A stretch of DNA of 64,000 nucleotides from Agapanthus africanus (taxonomy: Eukaryota > Streptophyta > Magnoliopsida > Asparagales > Amaryllidaceae), in NCBI GenBank assembly GCA_030015575.1, contig JASDDO010000028.1:27135154-27199153 (forward strand), given 5' to 3'. The notes beneath the pieces are model-generated. The model saw nothing but the letters and a program-made list of their open reading frames with translations. It had not been told where the DNA came from and ran no database searches. Position numbers and translations under genes: made by a program. Numbering within the stretch: the first letter of the stretch is position 1; each line of letters begins with the position of its first letter. Of the stretch, positions 21,607 to 34,637 are shown one piece after another.

Positions 21607-24600
21607 ATGGATTCCCCAAACAATTCCCCGAACAACACCAGCACCAATGCCAACAACACCCCTTCAACACTACCTCTCACTCCAGTTGTTCCCGCACCAT
21701 CCACTGAGCAAACCATGCTTTTCGATGCGATCCGCAGTCTGCTAGAGGGACAGCAACAACTTCTGAGTCGTTCTGAGACAGATGCACCGGGAATCAAACA
21801 GTTCAGAGCGTTGCACCCGAAGCAATTCTCGGGAAAAGGGAGCCCTCTCGAAGCAGAAGAATGGGCGCAAAGTATTGAAGATGATCTGGCAGCAGCTCAA
21901 GTGCCAGATAATGCTTGGGTCCGTGTAGCGAAGCTACAGCTCACGGACAACGCTCGAAATTGGTGGAAGGCGGAAGAGACCCGTCTAGCCCAGCCGATTG
22001 AATGGAAAACATTTCGCGAGAAGTTCGACGCGAAATATTTCCCTGTGACCGCCAGGTTCGCTATGGAACAGCAATTTATTCACCTACAGCAAGGATCAAT
22101 GTGGGAGAAATCTGTAGATGAATATGATGCTGAGTTTACTATGTTGAGCCGGTAAGATCTGTCACAGTAGTTCATTTTTTAATATCACCTACTACACAGC
22201 TAACACAACCTTTAAACAGATTCGCGGCACACCTGATACCGACGGACGAGATCAGAGCCCGTCGTTTTCAGCAAGGTTTGGACACCGAAATCAAGGCTGC
22301 TCTAGCCACCGGGAAGTTTTTGACTCACGAGGAAGCCCTGGAAGCTGCCCGCAGTTACGAGGCAGTGATAAAAGAGAGGGGAAGACCTCACTCTGTAGGA
22401 GTCAAGCGTCCTGCCAACCAGATGGCAGGTGGAGCCACGTCCAGACCATCCTTCGTGCCGAGGCGTCCCGGAGTACCAACTCATCACCCTAGCCCAGCCT
22501 TTTGCACCTACTGTAAGAGAAAGGGACATATGATGAAGGATTGCCGTCGAGCCAACCGCCTTTGCTTGATCTGCGGTTCAGCCACTCATGACATTGGATC
22601 TTGTCCTCAAAGGCAGAACTCAGTTGCTGCAAACCGGCCAGCAAACAACTATCAGCAGCGACCAGCTCTTCCAGCACCTGCTACCAGACTTGCACTGCCT
22701 GCCCCACCTAGAGGACCACAAGCTGCACCACCTCCTCGACAGTTCCATCAAGCACAAAGAAACGTTCAGAGGAATGCTCCTCAGGCCAGGAGGAATGTGC
22801 CGAAGCGCCAGGCTTTTATGATGTCTGTTGAAGAAGCTGAGGCCACTGGCCAAGTCATTACTGGTAAATTTCCTTCCCAAATTTATCTTCTAGTTTTGGT
22901 TACCTACACACTTTCCCTATACCTAAAACCTATCCCATATACCTTAGGTACAATTCTAGTAGCTTCACTACCTGCACTTGCACTGTTTGATACTGGAGCA
23001 TCCCACTGCTTTATGTCGCAACGGTTTGTCCGAACCCATGCGATTCCAGTCTCACCGCTCGTATCCTGCTGGAACGTCAGTTCCGGAAATGGTGTTCTAA
23101 AGGCAACTATGGGATACAGCATGTGTCCGGTCATCGTCTGCAGTCGAGAATTTTACGCTGACTTCAAAGTACTGGACATACCGAACTTTGATGTGGTTCT
23201 AGGAATGGACTGGCTTGGAACCTTTTATGCTACCATCGACTGTCGCCAAAGGAGGGTAGTATTTGAGATTCCAGATCATCCGATCTTTTACTTTAAGAGT
23301 GGAGACCGTACATTGGAGCCAAGCACTTACAAAGCAAAGCCAAGGGAAGCAATAGTTGCGGCAGCTCATGCAGAAGAAGAAGCAAGACCGGAGGTAGTTC
23401 GAGAGTTCGATGACGTATTCCCTGACGATATATCAGGTTTGCCTCCTGATCGAGCTCTTGAATTTAGCATTGACTTAGTACCAGGAGCACAACCAGTAAT
23501 CAAAGCACCCTATAGACTAAGTCCGGAAGGATTGAAGGAAGTACGAACACAGTTGGACGAATTACTGGCGAAAGGATGGATTCGTCCCAGCACTTCAAGT
23601 TGGGGAGCACCTGTACTGTTGGTGAAGAAGAAGGAAGGTTCATATAGAATGTGCATCGACTATAGAGCCTTGAACGAAGTTACTATTAAGAACAAGTATC
23701 CACTTCCGCGCATCGACGACTTATTCGATCAGCTAAGTGGATCTTGTGTCTTCTCTAAACTAGATCTTCGTTCAGGTTATCATCAAGTGAAGGTCAAGGA
23801 AGCTGATATTCACAAAACAGCTTTCAGAACTCGCTATGGACATTACGAATTTCTAGTAATGCCATTTGGAGTGACCAATGCACCAGCAATTTTCATGAAT
23901 CTTATGAACCAAGTCTTCCGGGAGTATTTAGACAGGTTCGTTGTCATCTTCATCGACGACATCCTGGTATATTCTAAGAACCGGAAAGAGCATGCGGAGC
24001 ACTTACGAATTGTCCTGGAAACTCTTCGACAACATAAGCTTTATGCCAAATACAGCAAGTGCGAGTTTTGGTTAAAACAAGTTGGTTTCCTTGGACACAT
24101 CGTATCAGGAGAAGGAATTTCTGTGGATCCAACAAAAGTCTCAGCAGTCAGCGAATGGCCTACACCAAAGTCTGTGAAGGATATTCGGAGTTTCTTGGGT
24201 TTAGCTGGATATTACAGAAGATTCATTGAAGGCTTTTCGAAGATAGCAACACCCCTGACCAAGCTCACACGAAAAGATGAAGAATTTGTGTGGTCAGAAG
24301 CATGCGAGCAAGCTTTCGTAGAACTTAAGTCGAGACTGACTTCTGCACCTATTCTTGTAATCCCGGATCAATCTGGAGGATTTGAAGTGCATTGCGATGC
24401 ATCCGGTAAGGGATTAGGATGTGTTCTACATCAGCACGGTAAGGTTGTGGGTTATGCTTCAAGACAACTGAAGACTCATGAGCGCAATTACCCGACGCAT
24501 GATCTAGAGTTGGCAGCCGTTATTTTTGCTCTTAAAATTTAGCGCCACTACTTACTTGGCGAACGAGTGAACATCTACACAGACCACAAAAGTCTGAAGT

Positions 24601-26348
24601 ATGTGTTTACTCAGAAGGAGTTGAATATGCGGCAGAGAAGATGGTTAGAACTTATGGCGGACTTCGACATCAATTTGCAATATCATCCAGGAAAGGTGAA
24701 AGTAGTACCTGATGCTCTTAGTCGCCAACCATTAGCAATGAATCTCACCGCCCAGTGGAAGCTTCAGCAAGACCTACATCAAATGGAGATCGAACTAGTC
24801 ATGCCAGGTGATGTTTCAAATTTGATGAATCTACAAGTTCAATCAACTATTGTTAATCAGATCAAAGCAGCTCAAGCCAGCGATGCTAAGTTGCAAAAGA
24901 TCAGAGAACAAGTGGAGAATGGACTCAGAACAGATTTCATCATCCACGAAGACGGATCTTTGAGATACGGCAGCAGATTGTGTGTACCAAAGGGTCCTGT
25001 TCGGGAAGAGTTAATGAGAGAAGCTCACAGCTCTCCCTATTCAGTACATCCTGGAGGTACCAAAATGTACAAGGATCTACGTCAGAATTATTGGTGGCAT
25101 GGTATGAAGCGTGAAGTAGCCAGAAGCGTCGCAAAATGCTTGGTGTGTCAGCAAGTAAAGGCTGAACATCACAGGACTGCTGGATTACTTCAACCGTGAC
25201 CAATTCCAGAATGGAAGTGGCAGCACATTACGATGGACTTTGTAACTGCTCTTCCTCGCAGCACAAAAGGTAACGATGCGATTTGGGTCATTGTGGATCG
25301 ACTCACAAAGTCGGCTCACTTCATCCCATTTCGAGTTGGCCAATCAATTGAGACATTAGCGAAGAAGTACATGGAAGTAATAATCTAATTTAGATTTAAA
25401 CGAAATTCTTCATAATGTACTATCTCTGATACCCATGAACTCAAACAGGAAATTGTGAGACTTCATGGAGTACCAGTCTGCATTGTCTCCGATCGTGACA
25501 CTAGGTTCCGATCGCAATTTTGGCAAAGTCTGCAAGCTAGCTTGGGAACAAGTCTGAACTTCAGCACGGCTTATCATCCACAAACAGATGGTCAGTCGGA
25601 ACGAACTATTCAGATCTTGGAGGATATGCTCAGAGCATGTATGCTCGACTTCAAAGGATCGTGGGAAGATCACTTGCATCTTGTGGAGTTCTCTTACAAT
25701 AACAGCTACCAAGCAAGTATAGGAATGTCACCTTTTGCAGCATTATATGGAAGGAACTGTCGATCGCCATTAAGTTGGGACGACATCGGAGATAGGGAAC
25801 TCCTTGGACCAGAGATGATAGTAGCGACCGTGGATGTGGTTCGTACTATCAGAGAAAGAATGCGCATAGCCCAAGATAGACAGAAACATTGGGCTGATGC
25901 AAAGAAACGACACTTGGAGTTCCAGCCAGGAGACCATGTATTCTTGAAGATATCTCCGAACCGCGGAGTGATCAGATTTGGAAGACGGGGAAAGTTGAGT
26001 CCGAGATACATTGGACCGTTCGACATACTCGAACGAGTCGGTGAAGTGGCATACCGATTAGCGCTTCCACCCTCATTGGAAGGAGTGCATAACGTGTTCC
26101 ATATATCCCAACTCAGAAAGTATGTGAGTGACCCCAGCCATGTACTTGATCATTCCGAGCTTACGATACAGCCCGATTTGTCTTGTGAGCAACAACCTGT
26201 GGAGATCCTGGATAGAAAGGTAGAGACACTTCGGAACAAGGAAGTTAATTTGGTCCGGATAATGTGGAGAAAAGACACTCCAGGAGAATCCACGTGGGAA
26301 AGGGAAGATGAGATGCGTGCAAGATATCCGCACCTTTTTTTTTTGTAA
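21607..26348 (+). pseudogene. gag-pol: Gypsy gag-pol, unit 1, two nonsense codons
   Basis: The layout is as in unit 2: exons 21607-22151, 22220-22863, 22948-25376 and 25449-26348. Gag has two CX2CX4HX4C knuckles; pol has [27 protein letters not shown], an HHCC integrase finger, the integrase core and a chromodomain-like tail. Two codons are destroyed relative to unit 2: TGG to TAG at 24540-24542 in RNase H, and TTA to TGA at 25197-25199 in integrase. The base before the last intron donor is A rather than G. Unit 1 retains the PDALSR motif, which in unit 2 has Val for Asp. It cannot make full-length polyprotein without readthrough. Confidence 0.92.
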
Positions 26349-26408
26349 ATTAGTCCTTAAATAAAAGTTGTAAATTTCGAGGACGAAATTTTTGTAAGGA
26401 GGGTAGAT

Positions 26409-29400
26409 TGTAACAACTCCAATTTTTGTATACCAAAATTTGATTTAAAATTGAAGTATACTTGGAGTATTAATGTTGCTGATAACACTTTAAGTATCTA
26501 TCTCTTTACAATAATTACAAGAAAGAGCTTGTAGCTCATTGGTAATACCTTGCACTGCTGAACTAAGCCACCAGAGTTCGAATCCCATACCCCACATTAT
26601 TTTTATTATTGATTTTTTAAAAAACCTTTAGAATACCAAGAGTTTACACGTGCATATCTCACAAAAACCCCACTACACCCAAAGATGTAACACTTGCAGA
26701 GGGTAGATGGACCGTCGGGGGAGATCCAGGTCACCGGACTCGGTCGGGAATCGGCCAACTCGGCCTTGACTCGGCCGACTCAGTGATCCGACCGAGTCAC
26801 GGCCGAGTAACCCCCTTTTAGGCCGATTCCGGCAAGGGTCACAACATGAAAGTTGTGTATTTTGGTATTCCCTACTCACCTGCAAAGTTTCAGCCCAATA
26901 CCACTTCCAGAGATCTTTAAAACCCCCAATTACTCCACTTTTAATACATTTTTATTACATTTTATCACATTTTTATTTTTTAACTTTTCATCTACCCTAA
27001 CCCTAACCCTAGCCTAGCCCTATATAAAGGCCCCTACCCTCTACCTTTTCCCCTCACAACTCTAAGCATACTCTCTAAAACTCTTGAGAACTTGGTGCAA
27101 AGAGCGAGAAGCGAAGCGCTGCCGAAACCGACGACGGATTCCGGCGACCGGATCAAGACCGACGTGACGTTTCCAACGAATCGGCAACCACCACACCTTT
27201 TAGAACGCTTAGCTTGTCCAAACCCGTAAGTCCCAACCTTCTACCTCTCTTTTCTATATTTGCAAAATACGACTTTTTGAAACCCGACGGAAATCGGACA
27301 AACCGATTTCTGATTCGGTTTTTCTTAAAAATTCCACTTGTCACCTAATACATATTATCAACCCTCTTGCATGTTGACTATTAATCACCCTTAAATCAAA
27401 TTTAATTGTACTTTTCCACATGAAATGATAAGTTCTTTAGAAAACCGTATTTCTTGCATAAAAATACCATCAAGTTAAATTTTAATGTTCTATTTAGATA
27501 CCCCACTCCTAATCATGTTTATTTTGATAACAAAACTTGTTTCATTCAATTTGGATGAAATTTCACACATGAAATGATAACGTTTATGGAAACCGTATTC
27601 TTGCACTTTAATACCCTTAACTTTAACATAACTCATTTCACCTTGAAACTTCACCAAAACTTAATATAAGTCACGGGGTAATGACCTACCCTTACACACA
27701 CTCATTATAACCCTAATTGCTGAATAACAAAATACAGAATACGATATTATAGGACTTTTTCACTAAAATACCATAACCTTTATAACTTTTAGTTTAACCC
27801 TTAAATTGTAAACTTTTCTAAATAAAACTTATATAAAATGAAAGCACGATTGGTCATGGACATCGATCGTTTATCTAAACTGTCTTGTGGGTCTAGGCAA
27901 GTGTGTCTAAGGCTAGTGGTTTTTAATTAGGCCCACGACTGTGGTTCCTTCCCACTTACCTGGCACTTACCTGGCTGCATGATGGTGAAGAGGCGATTTG
28001 AGGCTCTAATGATTCATCGTTTAGACCATAGAATATAGGTTAGATGGTCTAGGAAACCCTAACAACTAAAATATGGAGAACTATATACTTTTACAAATAA
28101 ATACCCTATATTTAGAAAATCTTTTCCCTAAATTAAAAGTATTTATAAAACCTGAGCAAAGTGCCATTACAACCCATTCGTGGGGAACCTGTTAGGGATA
28201 GCACGGTTCATCGTGCACCCGCAGGCTAGTAGTGCGAGATTCAGACCTCCGCAAGGAGCATTCGGTCTCGAAAGGTTTAAATACAATATTTAAGGAAAGT
28301 AATATTTTTTGTAAATAAAATATTCATTTAAAAATCATTTAAGTGTTTTATTATATATAATTATCATTTAAACACTTATTTTGTTATAATATCAAGTTTC
28401 CACTTTTTCCTAAAAATCATAGATTAAAAGTTACATTAAAATACCACGAATTTCAAATAAACAATTAATACTTTTATTAGGATATATTCACTAGAATAAC
28501 ACAAATAAAATTCACATCCATTACAATAATAAAGACGATTATTAAATACTTGAGGTATATTTTGAAAACTATATAAAAGTACTTTTTACATAAAACCCCC
28601 TCAAGTTTCACAAATTACAATAAGGCCCCTAGCTAATATTGAACTTCAAATTATCTTTCTTTTAGTCTGACTCGGGTTAGAGTCTGACTAATTCTGACTT
28701 GAATATAATTCAAGTCAATCTATATTTCAATCATATTCCAACACAACTTGAAATCATGAATCCCTGAATACAGTTAACAATATATTCATTTTTGACTGAA
28801 TCAAACCATGGATATTCATTCCATTATCCTGATATTCCATTTACCTGATTATACAGTTGCAACATGTTTACTGATATCATGGTTTTGGTCAGTCACTCAA
28901 TTTACATATTCCATTACTACAATATTGTTAAAACATTACGGGGTTTAAAGGGGTAGATTGGTACGGAAGATGTTAAAAGTGGAATGAGGTGGTCAGATTA
29001 AGACACCTAACATGAATACTGTTGCTGTTGTACCGTGGCATAACGGTTCCTTGTACTCTCCGTTTGCACTGATCTCTAGCATATAGAGATCCTCCTCGTA
29101 TACACTGGCATTCTTCTGTACCAAGCTACAAACAACTGCGTTAAACAATATTCCATAATATTCTACAACATAATACTCTAGAAAATACTGTTACTCTGCC
29201 ATTCTCACTCCACTTTTCTTTGGGACTTACCGAGCGACCTGTTCGCTGACGACATTCTATTTCTTTCTTCTTTGAATGTCGTCAGGTGCGTTGGACCAAG
29301 TTGAGACCGAGCCAACAACTGAAGATTTGGAGCAGTTCCAAGAAGATCCAGAGCTCTAGACTTTGTACTTGTTCTTTCCAGTATTTCCTTTTATTATTAT

Positions 29401-29623
29401 GCCACTGTTTAGGCATTGCTTTCTTTTTTCATTCCAGTTGTATTTTCATTTCATGCATTGTATAAAGAATGTTATTAATAAAAGTTGCTGTTATCTCAAT
29501 CTCATTTGTCTCTTATGATTATTTTATATTGCTTAGTTACGCTTAGCGTATGTACTTCTGAGTACATACGTAGCGGGCCTCGTCACGACCACTTCGCCGT
29601 ACATTGGGAAGCGGGGCGTGACA
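26409..29623 (+). repeat. Gypsy LTR 2 (shared by units 1 and 2)
   Basis: It has the same ends and features as LTR 1, preceded by the purine tract AAGGAGGGTAGAT (26396-26408). About seven single-base changes seem private to this copy, for example at the telo-box-proximal GAGTAACC and at CCTCCTCG near 29093. The TATA box is at 27021-27028, the tRNA-like segment at 26523-26596 and the U5 hairpin at 29547-29570. Confidence 0.92.
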
Positions 29624-29835
29624 GGTTTTGTTGGTGGCCCATGCAGGTCAGAGCTGTATGAATCCCTATCATGCAGTTCTGGTCTGCGTGAACAACCTAA
29701 GCAATGTAACACAAGAAACAGCAACTAAAACATTCTTTACAATTCATGTTATTTGAATCTTACAAGTCTTTATTCCTTGAATCTTATCATTTCATGTATT
29801 TGAATCTGTCCTAATCCAAATTTTTCTTCAGGATT

Positions 29836-32800
29836 ATGGATTCCCCAAACAATTCCCCGAACAACACCAGCACCAATGCCAACAACACCCCTTCAACACT
29901 ACCTCTCACTCCAGTTGTTCCCGCACCATCCACTGAGCAAACCATGCTTTTCGATGCGATCCGCAGTCTGCTAGAGGGACAGCAACAACTTCTGAGTCGT
30001 TCTGAGACAGATGCACCGGGAATCAAACAGTTCAGAGCGTTGCACCCGAAGCAATTCTCGGGAAAAGGGAGCCCTCTCGAAGCAGAAGAATGGGCGCAAA
30101 GTATTGAAGATGATCTGGCAGCAGCTCAAGTGCCAGATAATGCTTGGGTCCGTGTAGCGAAGCTACAGCTCACGGACAACGCTCGAAATTGGTGGAAGGC
30201 GGAAGAGACCCGTCTAGCCCAGCCGATTGAATGGAAAACATTTCGCGAGAAGTTCGACGCGAAATATTTCCCTGTGACCGCCAGGTTCGCTAAGGAACAG
30301 CAATTTATTCACCTACAGCAAGGATCAATGTGGGAGAAATCTGTAGATGAATATGATGCTGAGTTTACTATGTTGAGCCGGTAAGATCTGTCACAGTAGT
30401 TCATTTTTTAATATCACCTACTACACAGCTAACACAACCTTTAAACAGATTCGCGGCACACCTGATACCGACGGACGAGATCAGAGCCCGTCGTTTTCAG
30501 CAAGGTTTGGACACCGAAATCAAGGCTGCTCTAGCCACCGGGAAGTTTTTGACTCACGAGGAAGCCCTGGAAGCTGCCCGCAGTTACGAGGCAGTGATAA
30601 AAGAGAGGGGAAGACCTCACTCTGTAGGAGTCAAGCGTCCTGCCAACCAGATGGCAGGTGGAGCCACGTCCAGACCATCCTTCGTGCCGAGGCGTCCCGG
30701 AGTACCAACTCATCACCCTAGCCCAGCCTTTTGCACCTACTGTAAGAGAAAGGGACATATGATGAAGGATTGCCGTCGAGCCAACCGCCTTTGCTTGATC
30801 TGCGGTTCAGCCACTCATGACATTGGATCTTGTCCTCAAAGGCAGAACTCAGTTGCTGCAAACCGGCCAGCAAACAACTATCAGCAGCGACCAGCTCTTC
30901 CAGCACCTGCTACCAGACTTGCACTGCCTGCCCCACCTAGAGGACCACAAGCTGCACCACCTCCTCGACAGTTCCATCAAGCACAAAGAAACGTTCAGAG
31001 GAATGCTCCTCAGGCCAGGAGGAATGTGCCGAAGCGCCAGGCTTTTATGATGTCTGTTGAAGAAGCTGAGGCCACTGGCCAAGTCATTACTGGTAAATTT
31101 CCTTCCCAAATTTATCTTCTAGTTTTGGTTACCTACACACTTTCCCTATACCTAAAACCTATCCCATATACCTTAGGTACAATTCTAGTAGCTTCACTAC
31201 CTGCACTTGCACTGTTTGATACTGGAGCATCCCACTGCTTTATGTCGCAACGGTTTGTCCGAACCCATGCGATTCCAGTCTCACCGCTCGTATCCTGCTG
31301 GAACGTCAGTTCCGGAAATGGTGTTCTAAAGGCAACTATGGGATACAGCATGTGTCCGGTCATCGTCTGCAGTCGAGAATTTTACGCTGACTTCAAAGTA
31401 CTGGACATACCGAACTTTGATGTGGTTCTAGGAATGGACTGGCTTGGAACCTTTTATGCTACCATCGACTGTCGCCAAAGGAGGGTAGTATTTGAGATTC
31501 CAGATCATCCGATCTTTTACTTTAAGAGTGGAGACCGTACATTGGAGCCAAGCACTTACAAAGCAAAGCCAAGGGAAGCAATAGTTGCGGCAGCTCATGC
31601 AGAAGAAGAAGCAAGACCGGAGGTAGTTCGAGAGTTCGATGACGTATTCCCTGACGATATATCAGGTTTGCCTCCTGATCGAGCTCTTGAATTTAGCATT
31701 GACTTAGTACCAGGAGCACAACCAGTAATCAAAGCACCCTATAGACTAAGTCCGGAAGGATTGAAGGAAGTACGAACACAGTTGGACGAATTACTGGCGA
31801 AAGGATGGATTCGTCCCAGCACTTCAAGTTGGGGAGCACCTGTACTGTTGGTGAAGAAGAAGGAAGGTTCATATAGAATGTGCATCGACTATAGAGCCTT
31901 GAACGAAGTTACTATTAAGAACAAGTATCCACTTCCGCGCATCGACGACTTATTCGATCAGCTAAGTGGATCTTGTGTCTTCTCTAAACTAGATCTTCGT
32001 TCAGGTTATCATCAAGTGAAGGTCAAGGAAGCTGATATTCACAAAACAGCTTTCAGAACTCGCTATGGACATTACGAATTTCTAGTAATGCCATTTGGAG
32101 TGACCAATGCACCAGCAATTTTCATGAATCTTATGAACCAAGTCTTCCGGGAGTATTTAGACAGGTTCGTTGTCATCTTCATCGACGACATCCTGGTATA
32201 TTCTAAGAACCGGAAAGAGCATGCGGAGCACTTACGAATTGTCCTGGAAACTCTTCGACAACATAAGCTTTATGCCAAATACAGCAAGTGCGAGTTTTGG
32301 TTAAAACAAGTTGGTTTCCTTGGACACATCGTATCAGGAGAAGGAATTTCTGTGGATCCAACAAAAGTCTCAGCAGTCAGCGAATGGCCTACACCAAAGT
32401 CTGTGAAGGATATTCGGAGTTTCTTGGGTTTAGCTGGATATTACAGAAGATTCATTGAAGGCTTTTCGAAGATAGCAACACCCCTGACCAAGCTCACACG
32501 AAAAGATGAAGAATTTGTGTGGTCAGAAGCATGCGAGCAAGCTTTCGTAGAACTTAAGTCGAGACTGACTTCTGCACCTATTCTTGTAATCCCGGATCAA
32601 TCTGGAGGATTTGAAGTGCATTGCGATGCATCCGGTAAGGGATTAGGATGTGTTCTACATCAGCACGGTAAGGTTGTGGGTTATGCTTCAAGACAACTGA
32701 AGACTCATGAGCGCAATTACCCGACGCATGATCTAGAGTTGGCAGCCGTTATTTTTGCTCTTAAAATTTGGCGCCACTACTTACTTGGCGAACGAGTGAA

Positions 32801-34577
32801 CATCTACACAGACCACAAAAGTCTGAAGTATGTGTTTACTCAGAAGGAGTTGAATATGCGGCAGAGAAGATGGTTAGAACTTATGGCGGACTTCGACATC
32901 AATTTGCAATATCATCCAGGAAAGGTGAACGTAGTACCTGTTGCTCTTAGTCGCCAACCATTAGAAATGAATCTCACCGCCCAGTGGAAGCTTCAGCAAG
33001 ACCTACATCAAATGGAGATCGAACTAGTCATGCCAGGTGATGTTTCAAATTTGATGAATCTACAAGTTCAATCAACTATTGTTAATCAGATCAAAGCAGC
33101 TCAAGCCAGCGATGCTAAGTTGCAAAAGATCAGAGAACAAGTGGAGAATGGACTCAGAACAGATTTCATCATCCACGAAGACGGATCTTTGAGATACGGC
33201 AGCAGATTGTGTGTACCAAAGGGTCCTGTTCGGGAAGAGTTAATGAGAGAAGCTCACAGCTCTCCCTATTCAGTACATCCTGGAGGTACCAAAATGTACA
33301 AGGATCTACGTAAGAATTATTGGTGGCATGGTATGAAGCGTGAAGTAGCCAGAAGCGTCGCAAAATGCTTGGTGTGTCAGCAAGTAAAGGCTGAACATCA
33401 CAGGACTGCTGGATTACTTCAACCGTTACCAATTCCAGAATGGAAGTGGCAGCACATTACGATGGACTTTGTAACTGCTCTTCCTCGCAGCACAAAAGGT
33501 AACGATGCGATTTGGGTCATTGTGGATCGACTCACAAAGTCGGCTCACTTCATCCCATTTCGAGTTGGCCAATCAATTGAGACATTAGCGAAGAAGTACA
33601 TGGAGGTAATAATCTAATTTAGATTTAAACGAAATTCTTCATAATGTACTATCTCTGATACCCATGAACTCAAACAGGAAATTGTGAGACTTCATGGAGT
33701 ACCAGTCTGCATTGTCTCCGATCGTGACACTAGGTTCCGATCGCAATTTTGGCAAAGTCTGCAAGCTAGCTTGGGAACAAGTCTGAACTTCAGCACGGCT
33801 TATCATCCACAAACAGATGGTCAGTCGGAACGAACTATTCAGATCTTGGAGGATATGCTCAGAGCATGTATGCTCGACTTCAAAGGATCGTGGGAAGATC
33901 ACTTGCATCTTGTGGAGTTCGCGTACAACAACAGCTACCAAGCAAGTATAGGAATGGCACCTTTTGCAGCATTATATGGAAGGAAGTGTCGATCGCCATT
34001 AAGTTGGGACGACATCGGAGATAGGGAACTCCTTGGACCAGAGATGATAGTAGCGACCGTGGATGTGGTTCGTACTATCAGAGAAAGAATGCGCATAGCC
34101 CAAGATAGACAGAAACATTGGGCTGATGCAAAGAGACGACACTTGGAGTTCCAGCCAGGAGACCATGTATTCTTGAAGATATCTCCGAACCGCGGAGTGA
34201 TCAGATTTGGAAGACGGGGAAAGTTGAGTCCGAGATACATTGGACCGTTCGACATACTCGAACGAGTCGGTGAAGTGGCATACCGATTAGCGCTTCCACC
34301 CTCATTGGAAGGAGTGCATAACGTGTTCCATATATCCCAACTCAGAAAGTATGTGAGTGACCCCAGCCATGTACTTGATCATTCCGAGCTTACGATACAG
34401 CCCGATTTGTCTTGTGAGCAACAACCTGTGGAGATCCTGGATAGAAAGGTAAAGACACTTCGGAACAAGAAAGTTAATTTGGTCCGGATAATGTGGAGAA
34501 AAGACACTCCAGGAGAATCCACGTGGGAAAGGGAAGATGAGATGCGTGCAAGATATCCGCACCTTTTTTTTTTGTAA
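29836..34577 (+). CDS. gag-pol: Gypsy gag-pol polyprotein, unit 2, intact after removal of three introns
   Basis: Four exons (29836-30380, 30449-31092, 31177-33605, 33678-34577) total 4518 bases and read as one frame of 1505 codons plus stop. Rough protein layout: gag 1-390 with knuckles [14 protein letters not shown] (about 277) and [14 protein letters not shown] (about 297); protease DTG (about 411); RT with CIDYRALN and FIDDILVYS (about 730); RNase H from CDASGKGLG (about 880); integrase with an HHCC finger, then the Asp of MDFVTALP, the Asp of SDRDTRF and the Glu of GQSERT; a C-terminal chromodomain-like segment ([10 protein letters not shown] .. TWERE). PR-RT-RH-IN order and that tail indicate a chromovirus, probably Tekay/Del. 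It would form capsid-like particles, copy the element RNA and integrate it. One doubtful change is PVALSR for PDALSR. The start aligns with all other copies. Confidence 0.88.
30381..30448 (+). other. Predicted intron 1 in gag (68 nt)
   Basis: It starts GTAAGAT and ends TTTAAACAG. Removal joins AGCCG to ATTCGCG, giving [10 protein letters not shown], the usual gypsy gag motif. The minus-strand relative has an intron of the same length at the same codon (9069-9002). It contains stops in frame, so the unspliced reading ends gag at LSR. Confidence 0.8.
31093..31176 (+). other. Predicted intron 2 at the gag-protease junction (84 nt)
   Basis: It starts GTAAAT and ends TACCTTAG. Removal gives [20 protein letters not shown], the normal lead into the protease. 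At 84 bases it is a multiple of three without stops, so retention adds 28 hydrophobic residues instead of ending translation. In the minus-strand copy the counterpart is 85 bases, which would break the frame if retained. Confidence 0.75.
33606..33677 (+). other. Predicted intron 3 in integrase (72 nt)
   Basis: It starts GTAATAATC and ends CTCAAACAG. Removal joins YME to EIVRLHGVP, the expected integrase sequence. Unspliced RNA hits TAA at the fourth codon. The minus-strand counterpart (5825-5759) is 67 bases and falls at the same codon. Confidence 0.8.
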
Positions 34578-34637
34578 ATTAGTCCTTAAATAAAAGTTGT
34601 AAATTTCGAAGACGAAATTTTTGTAAGGAGGGTAGAT

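Noticed and set aside
29836-34577. Endogenous pararetrovirus
   Set aside because: Domain order, an integrase with chromodomain-like tail, and flanking LTRs show a Ty3/gypsy retrotransposon; no movement or coat protein is seen.
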